A stretch of DNA of 64,000 bases from an uncultured Acidimicrobiales bacterium (GTDB lineage Bacteria; Actinomycetota; Acidimicrobiia; Acidimicrobiales; SZUA-35), in the NCBI GenBank assembly GCA_938002965.1, contig CALKZY010000030.1, forward strand, positions 89,945 through 153,944, given 5' to 3'. Each line of letters starts with the position of its first letter. Positions within the stretch are counted from its first letter, which is position 1. A program made the translations under genes and the position numbers. Below are positions 9,038 to 17,784 of the stretch, piece after piece. Under the pieces are notes generated by a model, which saw only the letters and a program-made list of their open reading frames with translations, was not told where the DNA came from and made no database searches.

Positions 9038-9862
9038 GTGACCGCTCAGCTTCCTCCGCTGACCGCCGGCTTGGCCCGGATTTTGGTTCCGCCGACGCTG
9101 CGGTCGACTCGACGTCCGCAGCGCGTGCTGGAGCGGCATTGGTTTGTCAGCCGGGGCGGCTTCTTCTGGATTCTTCTCGGCGGGTTTTTCGAACCGTTTT
9201 TCTATTTGATCTCCACGCAGCTGGGGTTTGGTTCGTTGGTAGCCGACGTTGAGGTCGGCGGGGAGACGGTTTCGTACGTTGCCTTTGTGGCGCCGGGTTT
9301 GTTGGCGGCGTCAGCCATGAACGGGCCGATGTTCGAAACGATGAACGTGTACTTTCGCATGACGTTCGACGGGGTCTACAAGGCCATGCTGTCGACCCCG
9401 ATGTCGACCGGAGACGTTGTGGTCGGCGATACGTTCTGGGCCACCATTCGCGGTGGTATCTATTCGGCGATGTTCGTTGGAGCGATGGCCATTATGGGCA
9501 TGATCTCGTCGTGGTGGGGCCTGCTGTTGTTTCCGGTTTCGCTGTTGATTTCGTTTTCGTTCGCCGGGGTCGGCATGGCTATCGCCACTCTGGTCCGAGC
9601 GGTTGAGGACTTCGAGTACGTACCCACGTTTATGCTTCCATTGTTTCTGTTCTCGGCCACCTTCTTCCCGGCCTCCAGCTATGGACGGTTCGAGTGGTTG
9701 CTGAACCTCAGTCCGCTGTACCACGGGGTGGCGTTGCTTCGGGCGGTTAACCTCGGCCAGTTCTCATGGTCGCTGGCGATCAACGTCGTTGTGCTTGTTG
9801 CCTTGGCCGTGTTCAGCACCGGTTTGGCCGCCCGACGCATCGAACGGGCGTTGTTGAGCTGA
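9038..9862 (+). CDS. ABC-2 type transporter permease (second of two)
   Basis: 274 residues, GTG start at 9038, two bases after the previous stop. It has an N-terminal amphipathic stretch (RVLERHWFVSRGGFFWILL), then six membrane segments. The ABC-2 signature near the C-terminus reads FMLPLFLFSATFFPASSYG, followed by LSPLYHGVALLRAVNLGQ. It is a diverged paralogue of the permease just upstream, so the exporter is probably a heterodimer. The frame is open much further 5' across the previous gene, but that is a GC-driven shadow. The position after the first permease, the hydrophobicity and the homologous ends fix this start. Confidence 0.92.
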   Translation: MTAQLPPLTAGLARILVPPTLRSTRRPQRVLERHWFVSRGGFFWILLGGFFEPFFYLISTQLGFGSLVADVEVGGETVSYVAFVAPGLLAASAMNGPMFETMNVYFRMTFDGVYKAMLSTPMSTGDVVVGDTFWATIRGGIYSAMFVGAMAIMGMISSWWGLLLFPVSLLISFSFAGVGMAIATLVRAVEDFEYVPTFMLPLFLFSATFFPASSYGRFEWLLNLSPLYHGVALLRAVNLGQFSWSLAINVVVLVALAVFSTGLAARRIERALLS

Positions 9863-9973
9863 CTATCGAAGGTTGGTGTTCTAGAGATCGATTCGGGTTG
9901 CCGTTCTTCCCCACTGCAGTTCTTGCTTGGCGGCCCATGTGTTTACTCATCGAGTTTGTTGTGAGGCGGCGCA

Positions 9974-10479
9974 GTGGGCGCATGCACGAGTTCCCAACTT
10001 CATAGGTCACACGGTCCTGGTTTGGACGGTGTGTTGTTGCCGGAAGAGGCAGTCGAGTGGCTGCTGAGCCTGCCGTCGGTGTTGGGTTCGGTTTGTCTTG
10101 ATGGTTCCTCGGGCCCGACTGATGTGCGGGAGTTGCAGCCGTTGGTTGACGCCGCTCGTATCGTGCAGTCCGCTTTGGGTGGGATGGGTGTGAACGGCCT
10201 ATTACCTGGTGTCAACTGCATCACATTCACCAATGGGACCACGGCGGGCCAACTGATCTGAACAACGTGATCCCGTTGTGCTCCCGACATCACCACCAAG
10301 TACACGAAGGTCACTGGACTGTACGCCTGAGTGCGGACCGCTCGGTAGAAATTCGCCAACCCGACGGAACACTCTGGGCCACCGTTCCAACACCAACCCG
10401 AGGCCCACCACGCACCTGCTCCCGGCCGGGAACCCCCGTCTCGCCTCGATCTCGGTGGGAACCTACTCTGGTGCCATGA
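9974..10479 (+). pseudogene. Remnant of an HNH endonuclease (DUF222/13E12 type), frameshifted
   Basis: Two frames together read as the last third of a DUF222-HNH protein. The first frame (to a stop at 10261) has LLPEEAVEWLL and CLDGSSGPTDVRELQPLVDA, like the region before the HNH domain. The second frame, open through 10190-10479, gives GCERPITWCQLHHIHQWDHG, then GPTDLNNVIPLCSRHHHQVH, the complete HNH metal site (CxxHH...GG.TDL.N...LC..HH...H). The frame changes near 10185-10200. The N-terminal DUF222 half is missing. Such genes are repeated and often decaying in actinobacterial genomes. The end overlaps the first bases of the P450 gene. Confidence 0.7.
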
Positions 10480-11699
10480 CTGCGGCCGAGCAACAGCCTC
10501 TCTTCTACAACCCGCTGGAACCGGGTTACGTGGAGGATCCGTTCCCGCACCTGGCCGAGATGCGAGCCACGGACCCGGTCCATCACAGCCTGATTCAACG
10601 GTGGATCCTGTTCGGCTACGACGACGTGTTCCGCCTACTGCGCGACCCTTCACTGTCGGTCAGCGATGAGAACGCCGACTGGGAGGGCAGCGAACGGGCA
10701 GCCCTGTTCGAAAAAGTGCTCGACGGGCGGCAACTGGAAGCGAGCACGTCGATCCTGAATGTGGACCCACCCGATCACACCCGGCTTCGCAAATTGGTTT
10801 CGAAGGCGTTCACACCTCGGACCATCGAGGAGTTGCGGCCGTCGATCCAAACCATGGTTGATGATGCGCTCGACGCCATGGCGGCGGCCGGTGGCGGTGA
10901 CCTGGTGGCCGAGCTGGCCTTCCCGCTCCCGTTTGACGTCATCACCGAAATGCTCGGCATGCCGTCGGCCGACACCGAACGAATTCGAGACTGGTCCGAA
11001 GCGCTGGTCAAGACACTCGATCCGATCATCACCGAAGAGGAACTCGAAGCTTCACTGCTGGCCGACGCCAACATGCGGGACCACATCGACCACGTCATCG
11101 AATGGAAGCGTGACAATCCGGGCGATGATCTTCTCACCGCCATGATCGAGGCTGAAGACGACGGTGACCGTATGTCCCCTCGGGAGCTGCGGGACCAGGT
11201 TCAACTGCTGTTCGTGGCCGGTCACGAAACGACCGTGAACCTGATCGGAACCGGGGTGTACGAGCTGCTTCGCCACCCCGACCAGTACGCCAAACTTCAC
11301 GCCGACCCGACATTGGCCCCGGCCGCGGTTGAAGAACTGCTTCGCTACACGGCTCCGGTTCAGTTCTCCCGCCGGATCGCCACCGCCGACATTTCCTTCG
11401 GAGACAAAGACATCCCCTCCGGGTCGTTTGTCATGGCTTGTTTGGCGTCGGCTAATCGCGACGTTGAGAAGTTCGGCCCGACAGCCGATCAACTCGACAT
11501 CAGTCGACCCGACGCCGGGCAGCTGTTGTCGTTCGGTAGTGGCGCCCACTACTGCCTGGGTGCGTCGCTGGCCAAGCTCGAAGCCGAGCTGGCCATCGGT
11601 ACGGTGGCCGCTCGGTTCCCCAAAGCGCGGGTGGTCGACGCTCACTGGAACGGTCGCATCAACTTGCGCGGACTCGACCGGCTTGTGCTCGAACTGTGA
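10476..11699 (+). CDS. Cytochrome P450
   Basis: 407 residues from the ATG at 10476, the usual length for a soluble bacterial P450. The I-helix oxygen-activation motif is VAGHETTVN, the K-helix ExxR is in EELLRYTAP, the meander Arg follows, and the heme-Cys loop is SFGSGAHYCLGASLAKLE. It should insert one oxygen atom into a hydrophobic substrate in the cytoplasm, fed electrons by a ferredoxin that is not encoded nearby. The stop overlaps the start of a Baeyer-Villiger-type flavin monooxygenase by four bases (GTGA), so the two are probably co-translated and act on one pathway, such as terpenoid, steroid or cyclic ketone breakdown. The substrate itself is not evident. An open frame exists upstream but belongs to the HNH remnant region. 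Confidence 0.95.
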   Translation: MTAAEQQPLFYNPLEPGYVEDPFPHLAEMRATDPVHHSLIQRWILFGYDDVFRLLRDPSLSVSDENADWEGSERAALFEKVLDGRQLEASTSILNVDPPDHTRLRKLVSKAFTPRTIEELRPSIQTMVDDALDAMAAAGGGDLVAELAFPLPFDVITEMLGMPSADTERIRDWSEALVKTLDPIITEEELEASLLADANMRDHIDHVIEWKRDNPGDDLLTAMIEAEDDGDRMSPRELRDQVQLLFVAGHETTVNLIGTGVYELLRHPDQYAKLHADPTLAPAAVEELLRYTAPVQFSRRIATADISFGDKDIPSGSFVMACLASANRDVEKFGPTADQLDISRPDAGQLLSFGSGAHYCLGASLAKLEAELAIGTVAARFPKARVVDAHWNGRINLRGLDRLVLEL

Positions 11700-13513
11700 C
11701 CGGCGTCGACACCCCGGACCAGCTGCGGGAGCGCTACCGCCACGAACGCGACAAGCGGCTGCGGCCCGACGGCAACGACCAATACATCCAACCGGTCGGC
11801 CGATTCGCCCACTACCTGGATGACGTGTGGGCCGAGGTGGCACCGCGGGAGCCGTTGGTTGACGAAGTCACGTTCGCCTTCATCGGCGGCGGGTTCGCCG
11901 GCCTGGTGGTATCGGCCCGGGTCAGCCAGGTGGTTGGCAAGGCGGTCGACGAGGCGCTCGGTGAAGCGGTCGACGATATTCGAATCATCGAGAAAGGCGG
12001 CGACTTCGGCGGCACCTGGTACTGGAATCGGTACCCGGGCGCCATGTGCGACACCACGTCGTTCGTCTACATGCCACTGCTGGAAGAAACCGGGCACATG
12101 CCGTCGGAAAAGTACGCTCACGGCCCGGAAATTCTGGATCATGCCCGACGCATCGGCCACCACTACGGGCTCTACGACAGCGCGGTGTTGTCCACCGAAG
12201 TCACGTCACTCGACTGGGACGACAACGCCAAGCGGTGGATCATCTCAACCAACCGAGGCGACGCCATACGAGCTCGGTTTGTGGCCATCGGGGCCGGACC
12301 TCTTCACCGACCCAAGCTTCCCGGAATCGTCGGCATCGAAACGTATGGCGGTCACAGTTTCCATACCAGCCGTTGGGACTATGGGTACACGGGCGGCGAC
12401 CCGGCCGGGGCGCCGATGACCAACCTGGCCGACAAGCGGGTCGGCATCATCGGCACCGGGGCCACCGCCGTTCAGTGCATCCCGCACCTGGCTCGATCGT
12501 CGGGTGAGCTGACGGTCTTCCAACGCACGCCGTCGTCGGTTGACGTCCGCAACAACGCAGCCACCGACGCCGAATGGTTCGCCGCCCTTCGAGACGGCTG
12601 GCAGCAGGAGTGGCTGGAGAACTTCACCACTCTGCAGACCGGGGGTTTCGTAGACGAGGACCTGACCATGGACGGCTGGACCGACCTGGCTCAGCGAATC
12701 CGGGACAAGGCGATCGAAAACGGTGACTTCACACCCGAAGGTTTGACCAAGGCCTACCACGACTCCGACGACGAAAAGATGGTCGAGCTTCGAGCCCGAG
12801 TGGACCAGGTCGTCAACGACCCGGTCACCGCCGAGTCACTCAAAGCCTGGTACCGCCAGTTGTGCAAGCGCCCGTGTTTCCACGATGAGTACCTGCAGGC
12901 GTTCAACCGACCAAACGTCACACTGGTCAACACCGACGGCCGCGGCGTGGAGCGCATCGACGAGACGGGCGTGTGGGCCAACGGTGAGCATCACGAACTC
13001 GACGTCATCATCTACGCCTCCGGGTTTGAGGTAGGCACCGACTACGCCCGCCGCTGCGGGTTCGAAACAACCGGTCGGGACGGGCGAACCCTGACCAAAC
13101 ACTGGGCCGACGGCATGATCAGCCTGCACGGCATCCACATGCACGGGTTCCCCAACCTGTTTCTGGTCGGCCCGAACCAGGGTGCCAACCTGATCTCAAA
13201 CGTGCCTCACAATTTTGTCGAGCGGGCGCAAACCATTGCCGCTGTTCTCACCCACGCCTTGGATGTCGACGCCACCGAGGTTGAGGTCACGGCCGAGGCC
13301 GAAGCGGCGTGGGTCAAACTTCTCGAAGACGGCGGCCGTACGTTCGGCAACGACCCGGACTGCACGCCCGGCTACTACAACAACGAGGGGCAGCTGGCTT
13401 CAACCGAAGGTCGGCGCAACTTCCTCGGCTTCCCCGACGGGCCCATGGCCTACTTCGCCTACATCGACCAATGGCGTTCCACCGGCCGATTCGAAGGCCT
13501 GGAGTTCCGCTGA
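11696..13513 (+). CDS. Flavin-containing monooxygenase, Baeyer-Villiger type
   Basis: 605 residues, GTG start inside the P450 stop. The FAD site is FIGGGFAGL, with an acidic strand end (IRIIEKGGDFGGTWYWNRYP). The Baeyer-Villiger fingerprint FxGxxxHxxxW appears as YGGHSFHTSRWD, and the NADPH site is VGIIGTGATAVQ. An N-terminal extension of about 55 residues before the FAD site is typical of the larger ketone/steroid-type enzymes. The protein would turn a ketone into an ester or lactone using NADPH and O2. Coupling to the P450 gene suggests sequential oxidation: the P450 hydroxylates, a dehydrogenase from elsewhere makes the ketone, and this enzyme inserts oxygen. That order is inference. Confidence 0.94.
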   Translation: MTGVDTPDQLRERYRHERDKRLRPDGNDQYIQPVGRFAHYLDDVWAEVAPREPLVDEVTFAFIGGGFAGLVVSARVSQVVGKAVDEALGEAVDDIRIIEKGGDFGGTWYWNRYPGAMCDTTSFVYMPLLEETGHMPSEKYAHGPEILDHARRIGHHYGLYDSAVLSTEVTSLDWDDNAKRWIISTNRGDAIRARFVAIGAGPLHRPKLPGIVGIETYGGHSFHTSRWDYGYTGGDPAGAPMTNLADKRVGIIGTGATAVQCIPHLARSSGELTVFQRTPSSVDVRNNAATDAEWFAALRDGWQQEWLENFTTLQTGGFVDEDLTMDGWTDLAQRIRDKAIENGDFTPEGLTKAYHDSDDEKMVELRARVDQVVNDPVTAESLKAWYRQLCKRPCFHDEYLQAFNRPNVTLVNTDGRGVERIDETGVWANGEHHELDVIIYASGFEVGTDYARRCGFETTGRDGRTLTKHWADGMISLHGIHMHGFPNLFLVGPNQGANLISNVPHNFVERAQTIAAVLTHALDVDATEVEVTAEAEAAWVKLLEDGGRTFGNDPDCTPGYYNNEGQLASTEGRRNFLGFPDGPMAYFAYIDQWRSTGRFEGLEFR

Positions 13514-13678
13514 TTCATCGGGCAGTGGAACGGTACGAGTCACCGGGCCGCTACCGGCCGCAGTTCAACGAGAAGTCCGCCATCCACCGAGCCTCTTGAG
13601 CGGTGCCGGCGTTGCGCATCTCGGAGAGAAGAAACTCGACCACCCGGCCGGTACCGGGGGTGCCGTTACGCACGCTTG

Positions 13679-13936
13679 CTATGAAGCAAGCCAGCTGATC
13701 ACGTTCAGCAGGACGGTCAGCCCTACTGAGGCGATGAGCATACCTTTCCACGGGAACCACACTTGGACCTTGCGTTGAGGTGTGGACGGGTCTTTGGCGT
13801 CGGTGGCGTCGACGAGATAATCATGCAGCCGCTGCTCGGCCCGTTGACTCTGCCTGGGAAACATCCTGGGTACGACGTTCAACAGGATCGTCAAGACGAT
13901 CGAACCGACAATGGAGCTCCACAGAAATGAACTCAT
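13679..13936 (-). CDS. Small two-helix membrane protein
   Basis: 85 residues, ATG start. Two hydrophobic segments, residues about 5-22 and 64-82, flank a charged middle (RQSQRAEQRLHDYLVDATDA). No domain is recognised. It is the last gene of a leftward operon whose first gene is the cupin protein at 14111-15298; a second tiny membrane protein lies between them, and 19 bases separate the two small genes. Codon usage and the spacing support it as real. The role is unknown; a membrane anchor or a small accessory subunit is possible. Confidence 0.65.
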   Translation of the reverse strand: MSSFLWSSIVGSIVLTILLNVVPRMFPRQSQRAEQRLHDYLVDATDAKDPSTPQRKVQVWFPWKGMLIASVGLTVLLNVISWLAS

Positions 13937-13955
13937 GGCCAGCTAACCGTAGTCG

Positions 13956-14114
13956 CTAACCGACAATGAGACTTAGTGCGCTGACGATGACACCGGCCAG
14001 CATCACGGCGACCATCAGCCAGGCCACAATCTGAATTTTGCGGCGACCCGGCCTGGAGCTGAGCGGTTCGGTGTCGTCGAAGGCGGCGTAGGCCTGGTCG
14101 TCTTCGAAGGTCAT
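13956..14114 (-). CDS. Very small single-helix membrane protein (52 aa)
   Basis: 52 residues. The ATG overlaps the stop codon of the upstream cupin gene in an ATGA, which signals coupled translation. The N-terminal half is acidic and soluble (MTFEDDQAYAAFDDTEPLSS); then a basic patch (RPGRRK) leads into one membrane helix of about 21 residues ending LSLIVG. The topology should be N-in. The overlap, the clean membrane helix preceded by positive charges, and the orderly spacing to the next gene all support a true gene. The function is unknown. Confidence 0.6.
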   Translation of the reverse strand: MTFEDDQAYAAFDDTEPLSSRPGRRKIQIVAWLMVAVMLAGVIVSALSLIVG

Positions 14115-15298
14115 GGCTTGGACTCTACTGAGGTGACTTCGAGAATCCGGGTTGTCGCGGCGCCGGTTGAGCGATCGGCCAGGGACCAGTCAACGCCGGG
14201 GGGAACAACGGCGCTGTCGTCGGGGCGTAATCGGTGGGTCGTGTCGCCAACTGTCAGTTCGACGGCGCCATCAAGAACGTAGAGGAACAACAGATCGTCG
14301 TCGTGTCCGCCAGGGACCGTGAGCGCCGTTGACGTTGGGCCTGTGGCCACCACCATCCGGACCGATCCAACTCCGCCGGTGGCATCGTCGATGCCGGTGT
14401 CGGTGACCTGCCAGCCAGCCGATGCCCACGGCCCCGCCGCATTTCCAGACCCATTTGAGGAAGATTTAGTTGCCGGGCTTGCACTGGCGGCTTTGAAGTG
14501 GACGAAGCGTTGACCGTTGTAGTCACGGTTAGGCAGGTGACGCCCGGTCGGCAGTTCCATATGGTGGTCCGCGAAGGTGTCGTGGCGGGCCGGACACCCC
14601 AGCTCGACCACTTCCATGTCGTCGAAGGTTTCCAACACCCGGTGACGGATGCCTGGCGGTTGCAAGATACAGTCTCCTGCCTCGAAGCGGAACGGGTCGC
14701 CCTGATCTTCGTAGACCAAGGTGGCGGCTCCCGATCGGCAGAAGATGATCTGAAATTGGATGTCGTGGTGGTGGACCCAGTCGGGCACGGGCCCGGAGCC
14801 GGGGACTTTGATATGGGAGGCAATGAACCGTCCACCTTGACGATCGGGTATCAGATCCCGATAGCGCATACCGGCCCGGCCGGTTACCCACGAGGACGTG
14901 TCCGCGTTGGTGGATACCACCAGGTTGGGCTGAAGGTCCGGTATCGCTTTGGTTGTGGTGTCGGCGACGAAACGCACCAGCGTGCCGTTGGGGGCCTTGA
15001 TCGTGGTGCCGATCAACTCGGTGTCGGTCAGCCCTATGTCGCCGACGGCGACTTCCAGAAGGCCGGCTCCGTGAGCCTTGTCGCCGAAGCGATCCAAAAC
15101 GATGACCAGCCCGGAGAGCGACCTGTTGCCTGACCCGCCATATGATCCGCCGTATGACAAGGTCGCCCGGTCCGGATCGTCGGCCGGTGAGATTACGTCA
15201 ATACGGAAGCCGAGACGATCGGTGAAGAAGTCGAGAGTTTGATCAAACGGGTCGGCGGCCAGAACGATTCGTGCTGGTTGGCTTGAGACTTCAGGCAC
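14111..15298 (-). CDS. VOC-cupin-cupin fusion protein
   Basis: 395 residues, apparently three domains. Residues about 8-110 resemble a glyoxalase/VOC module (RIVLAADPFDQTLDFFTDRL, then the closing strand TTIKAPNGTLVRFVAD). Residues about 145-260 form a cupin with WVHHHDIQFQIIFCRSG, FEAGDCILQPPGIRHR and a conserved Glu pair. After a Ser/Asn-rich linker, a second, more degenerate cupin (about 300-385) has HDDDLLFLYVLDGAVELTVG and RPDDSAVVPPGVDW. The first cupin keeps the His residues expected of a metal site (HHH and the later His); the second seems to have lost most of them. A dioxygenase or an isomerase acting on a small acid is plausible. It heads an operon with two tiny membrane proteins. 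Confidence 0.75.
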   Translation of the reverse strand: MPEVSSQPARIVLAADPFDQTLDFFTDRLGFRIDVISPADDPDRATLSYGGSYGGSGNRSLSGLVIVLDRFGDKAHGAGLLEVAVGDIGLTDTELIGTTIKAPNGTLVRFVADTTTKAIPDLQPNLVVSTNADTSSWVTGRAGMRYRDLIPDRQGGRFIASHIKVPGSGPVPDWVHHHDIQFQIIFCRSGAATLVYEDQGDPFRFEAGDCILQPPGIRHRVLETFDDMEVVELGCPARHDTFADHHMELPTGRHLPNRDYNGQRFVHFKAASASPATKSSSNGSGNAAGPWASAGWQVTDTGIDDATGGVGSVRMVVATGPTSTALTVPGGHDDDLLFLYVLDGAVELTVGDTTHRLRPDDSAVVPPGVDWSLADRSTGAATTRILEVTSVESKP

Positions 15299-15379
15299 CG
15301 TTTGAGCGTACCCCGACGGCGGTGCCAGGTCGCGCTCGACAGTTCGGGGTCGCCTGGGGTTGCCGGAGTGACGAGACGT

Positions 15380-16387
15380 TCAGCGCCTGTTGGCTGGTTC
15401 GCGTCCTGGCAGGTAGGGCGTGCCGGGGTTGTACATGCCGGGTTTAACCGGGAAGGCTTCCACATCCACCCAGCCGCCGATGTCGGCCGTGTACGAGCAC
15501 ACCGCGGCAATGCGTAGTCGCAGAGTGCGGGTGGACATCGGGTCCTGTTCGGGCGATTGCACTATCTGGCCCCGTCCTGTTATTTGAACGACTCGTCCGT
15601 TTCCAAAATCGATGGCGGTCAACCCGACCCTGTCGTCAAGCAACAGATTGCCGAGGGTGTTGAACATGCCGTTGCCGGGGTAGTCGGGCAGCGAGATCGT
15701 GGTGGCATCGTCGATCGAAATGAAGCCGGCCGGTCCGCCTCGGTGGGTGGTTTCAACGCCACGCTCGCTATGGCGCGAGGCCAGGAATGTGGTGTCGGCT
15801 CGTGTTAGCAGACGGTTGTCGCCCTCGCCCAGCTCAGGTCGAGTCGAATACTCTGAGTTTCCGCCGTGGTCTGGGATGACAAGGGAAATGTCGGGCGATT
15901 CGTGCGACGGCGATTCGTGCGACGGTGGTTCATGGAGCCGCTTGAATATGTAGCGGTTGCATACCCCGAAATTGCGGCTCATCCGATAGAGGATTGAATT
16001 GTCGGCTTCGACTACGGCGGACCCGAGTGACTTGGCCCGCCGACGCAGCGCCGGGTCGAAGTACAAGATTCCCAGTTCGCCGTTGTCCGCGATGTCGGTG
16101 AGCAGCGGGTGGCCGGTGGCGAGGCCTGGGCGTACCCGAACCGTTGTCGGGTTTTCGACCGTGAGAAGCTTCTCGGCGGGGCCGAATAGCGGGGTGGACC
16201 ACGGACGCCCAAGGGGGTCGACACTGCCGGCAACCGCGAACGTTCGGCCGTTCACAAATCGAATCTCGACCGGGTTCAACTGGGGGCTGAACGGTTCGGT
16301 CATCACCGATTCGAAGGTTTCAACGTCGATGCCGTCCTCGGTTTGTAGTTGCTTCTCACCTTCGTGGAAGTTCTGGTGCGATCCCAT
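15380..16387 (-). CDS. Pyridoxamine-phosphate-oxidase-like flavin-nucleotide binding protein
   Basis: 335 residues from the ATG at 16387, which has GAGGG six bases upstream; an ATG at 16399 is the alternative. The protein begins MGSHQNFHEGEKQLQ, the usual N-terminus of this split-barrel family. The first half has GRPWSTPLFG and NGELGILYFDPALRRR, and a second barrel carries GNGMFNTLGNLLLDDRVGL, the FMN-phosphate-binding pattern. Members bind FMN and are thought to act on reactive or xenobiotic substrates, but most are uncharacterised. An internal 15-bp direct repeat near 15896-15925 encodes two copies of SHESP in a linker, a sign of slippage in a non-critical region. It lies 81 bases upstream of the cupin gene and could share its transcript. 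Confidence 0.82.
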   Translation of the reverse strand: MGSHQNFHEGEKQLQTEDGIDVETFESVMTEPFSPQLNPVEIRFVNGRTFAVAGSVDPLGRPWSTPLFGPAEKLLTVENPTTVRVRPGLATGHPLLTDIADNGELGILYFDPALRRRAKSLGSAVVEADNSILYRMSRNFGVCNRYIFKRLHEPPSHESPSHESPDISLVIPDHGGNSEYSTRPELGEGDNRLLTRADTTFLASRHSERGVETTHRGGPAGFISIDDATTISLPDYPGNGMFNTLGNLLLDDRVGLTAIDFGNGRVVQITGRGQIVQSPEQDPMSTRTLRLRIAAVCSYTADIGGWVDVEAFPVKPGMYNPGTPYLPGREPANRR

Positions 16388-16506
16388 GGTGACCCTCATC
16401 GTCCCCCTCGTTGGCGGCAGACGTTCATTGGTGCGAACATGAAACCGCCCCCAACCGCCGAAATTCCCCAAGCCTGGATCGATGAGTGGCCGGGACGCCT
16501 TCTGCG

Positions 16507-17529
16507 CTATTCCATTCGGCTTTCAGCCAGTGTCTCAGTCAGATCATCGGCGAGGCGCTGGGCCTTACGAAGGTGCCCAATAGACGTCAACCCATGAGTG
16601 TGACCTCGCGCCGACTCCCCTTGCATGACCCGTCGTTGGGCACTGCGGGCGTGGGCGGCGGCCCGGTCGAGCTCGTTGGCCATCAACCGGTAGTGATCGG
16701 CGAGCACGGTCATCACCGGCCCTGCCGGTGAAACCTCGGCGACGTCCTCGGTGCTGTCGACGTTGTCGGCGGCGCGGCGAGTGATAGGTGGGGGAGCGTC
16801 GGCTAGAGCTTTTTTGGCCTCGTCCAAGGTGAAGCGACCATGGGTGACCTCCCGCCCGACAATGACCCCCTCGATGCGCCTACCACCTGTGCCTGTGGCC
16901 ACGATGTCTCGCAGGTCGTCCAGGTGCCGCACGCCGCCGGAGGCGATGACGCCGTCGTCGACCAGCGACAGAGCGGTCTTCAAGATCTCCAGATTGGGCG
17001 GTTCAAGAAGGGCGTTTCGTCCGGCTTCCGAAATGAGAAACGAGGTGACGCCGGCGTCCGACATCTCCAACAGCACCTCTTCCAGGTACCGGCCGGAGTT
17101 CATGGCCCAACCACGAATGGCGATTTCCTCGTCGGGGCGAACGTCAATGGAAACAACAATCTTCGACGGGTAGTCACGACACAGATCCCACACCATGTTC
17201 TGGTCTTCGATGGCGGCAGTTCCCATGACCACCCGATGGGCTCCGGCTTCAATCAGTCTCGTGGCTTCTTTTGGCGAGCGAATGCCGCCAGCCACTTGAA
17301 CCGGGATCGGCACGGAGCTGATGATCTCGTCGAGCAGGGCCCGGTTTCGGTAGTCGCGATGGGCGGCGGCATCCAGGTCGACAACGTGAATGATGTCGGC
17401 ACCTTGAGCGGCCCAGCTTCGTGCCCGGGAGACCGGGTCGTTGTCAAGACGAATGGCGTCGGCCAGGTCACCACGAGGAAGGCGAACGGAGTGACCGCCG
17501 AGAATGTTGAGGCGAGCGTACAAATCCAT
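16507..17529 (-). CDS. HisA-like TIM barrel with substituted catalytic residue and C-terminal extension
   Basis: 340 residues from the ATG at 17529, which has GGGAG eight bases upstream. Residues 1-240 align with HisA (phosphoribosyl-formimino-AICAR-phosphate isomerase): GHSVRLPRGD, IIHVVDLDAA, VQVAGGIRS, VSIDVRPDE and VIASGGVRHLDDL, including the phosphate-binding Gly-rich loops. In HisA the first strand carries an essential Asp (A[IV]D[LV], Asp8 in Thermotoga). Here that position is Asn (ARLNIL). The second catalytic Asp (VSIDVR) is kept. A C-terminal extension of about 100 residues, helical and rich in Ala/Arg, is not part of HisA. No other his genes lie nearby. It may be a paralogue with a new job rather than the histidine enzyme. 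Confidence 0.8.
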   Translation of the reverse strand: MDLYARLNILGGHSVRLPRGDLADAIRLDNDPVSRARSWAAQGADIIHVVDLDAAAHRDYRNRALLDEIISSVPIPVQVAGGIRSPKEATRLIEAGAHRVVMGTAAIEDQNMVWDLCRDYPSKIVVSIDVRPDEEIAIRGWAMNSGRYLEEVLLEMSDAGVTSFLISEAGRNALLEPPNLEILKTALSLVDDGVIASGGVRHLDDLRDIVATGTGGRRIEGVIVGREVTHGRFTLDEAKKALADAPPPITRRAADNVDSTEDVAEVSPAGPVMTVLADHYRLMANELDRAAAHARSAQRRVMQGESARGHTHGLTSIGHLRKAQRLADDLTETLAESRME

Positions 17530-17784
17530 GCTCAACTCCCTGTGTACGTTGATTGTTCAGTTCTCCTGTCGAATTTCCGGTGTGGGTGGTGACAGGCGGA
17601 CACCCATCATTGCACACGAGGTCACCGGAAACCATGGGTCACGCCCGGCCGTCGCTGATGGATTCGGTGTCGTGATGCCTTGGCCGTCACAGGAATCCGA
17701 AGTTCTTCCAGTCGCGTTCGGTCCTCGCGCCGTAGTGGTTGTACCATTCCCTTCAATGGTGGTGTCGACGACTGAGGGCGCGAG

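Noticed and set aside
8057..9862. A 601-codon open frame across both ABC permeases
   Set aside because: The first two thirds overlap the permease at 8193-9035 in another frame and encode no known motif; only the part from 9038 is real.
13641..13662. CACCCGG...CCGGGGGTG hairpin between convergent genes as a terminator
   Set aside because: Pairing is imperfect and no T-tract follows, so I did not list it.
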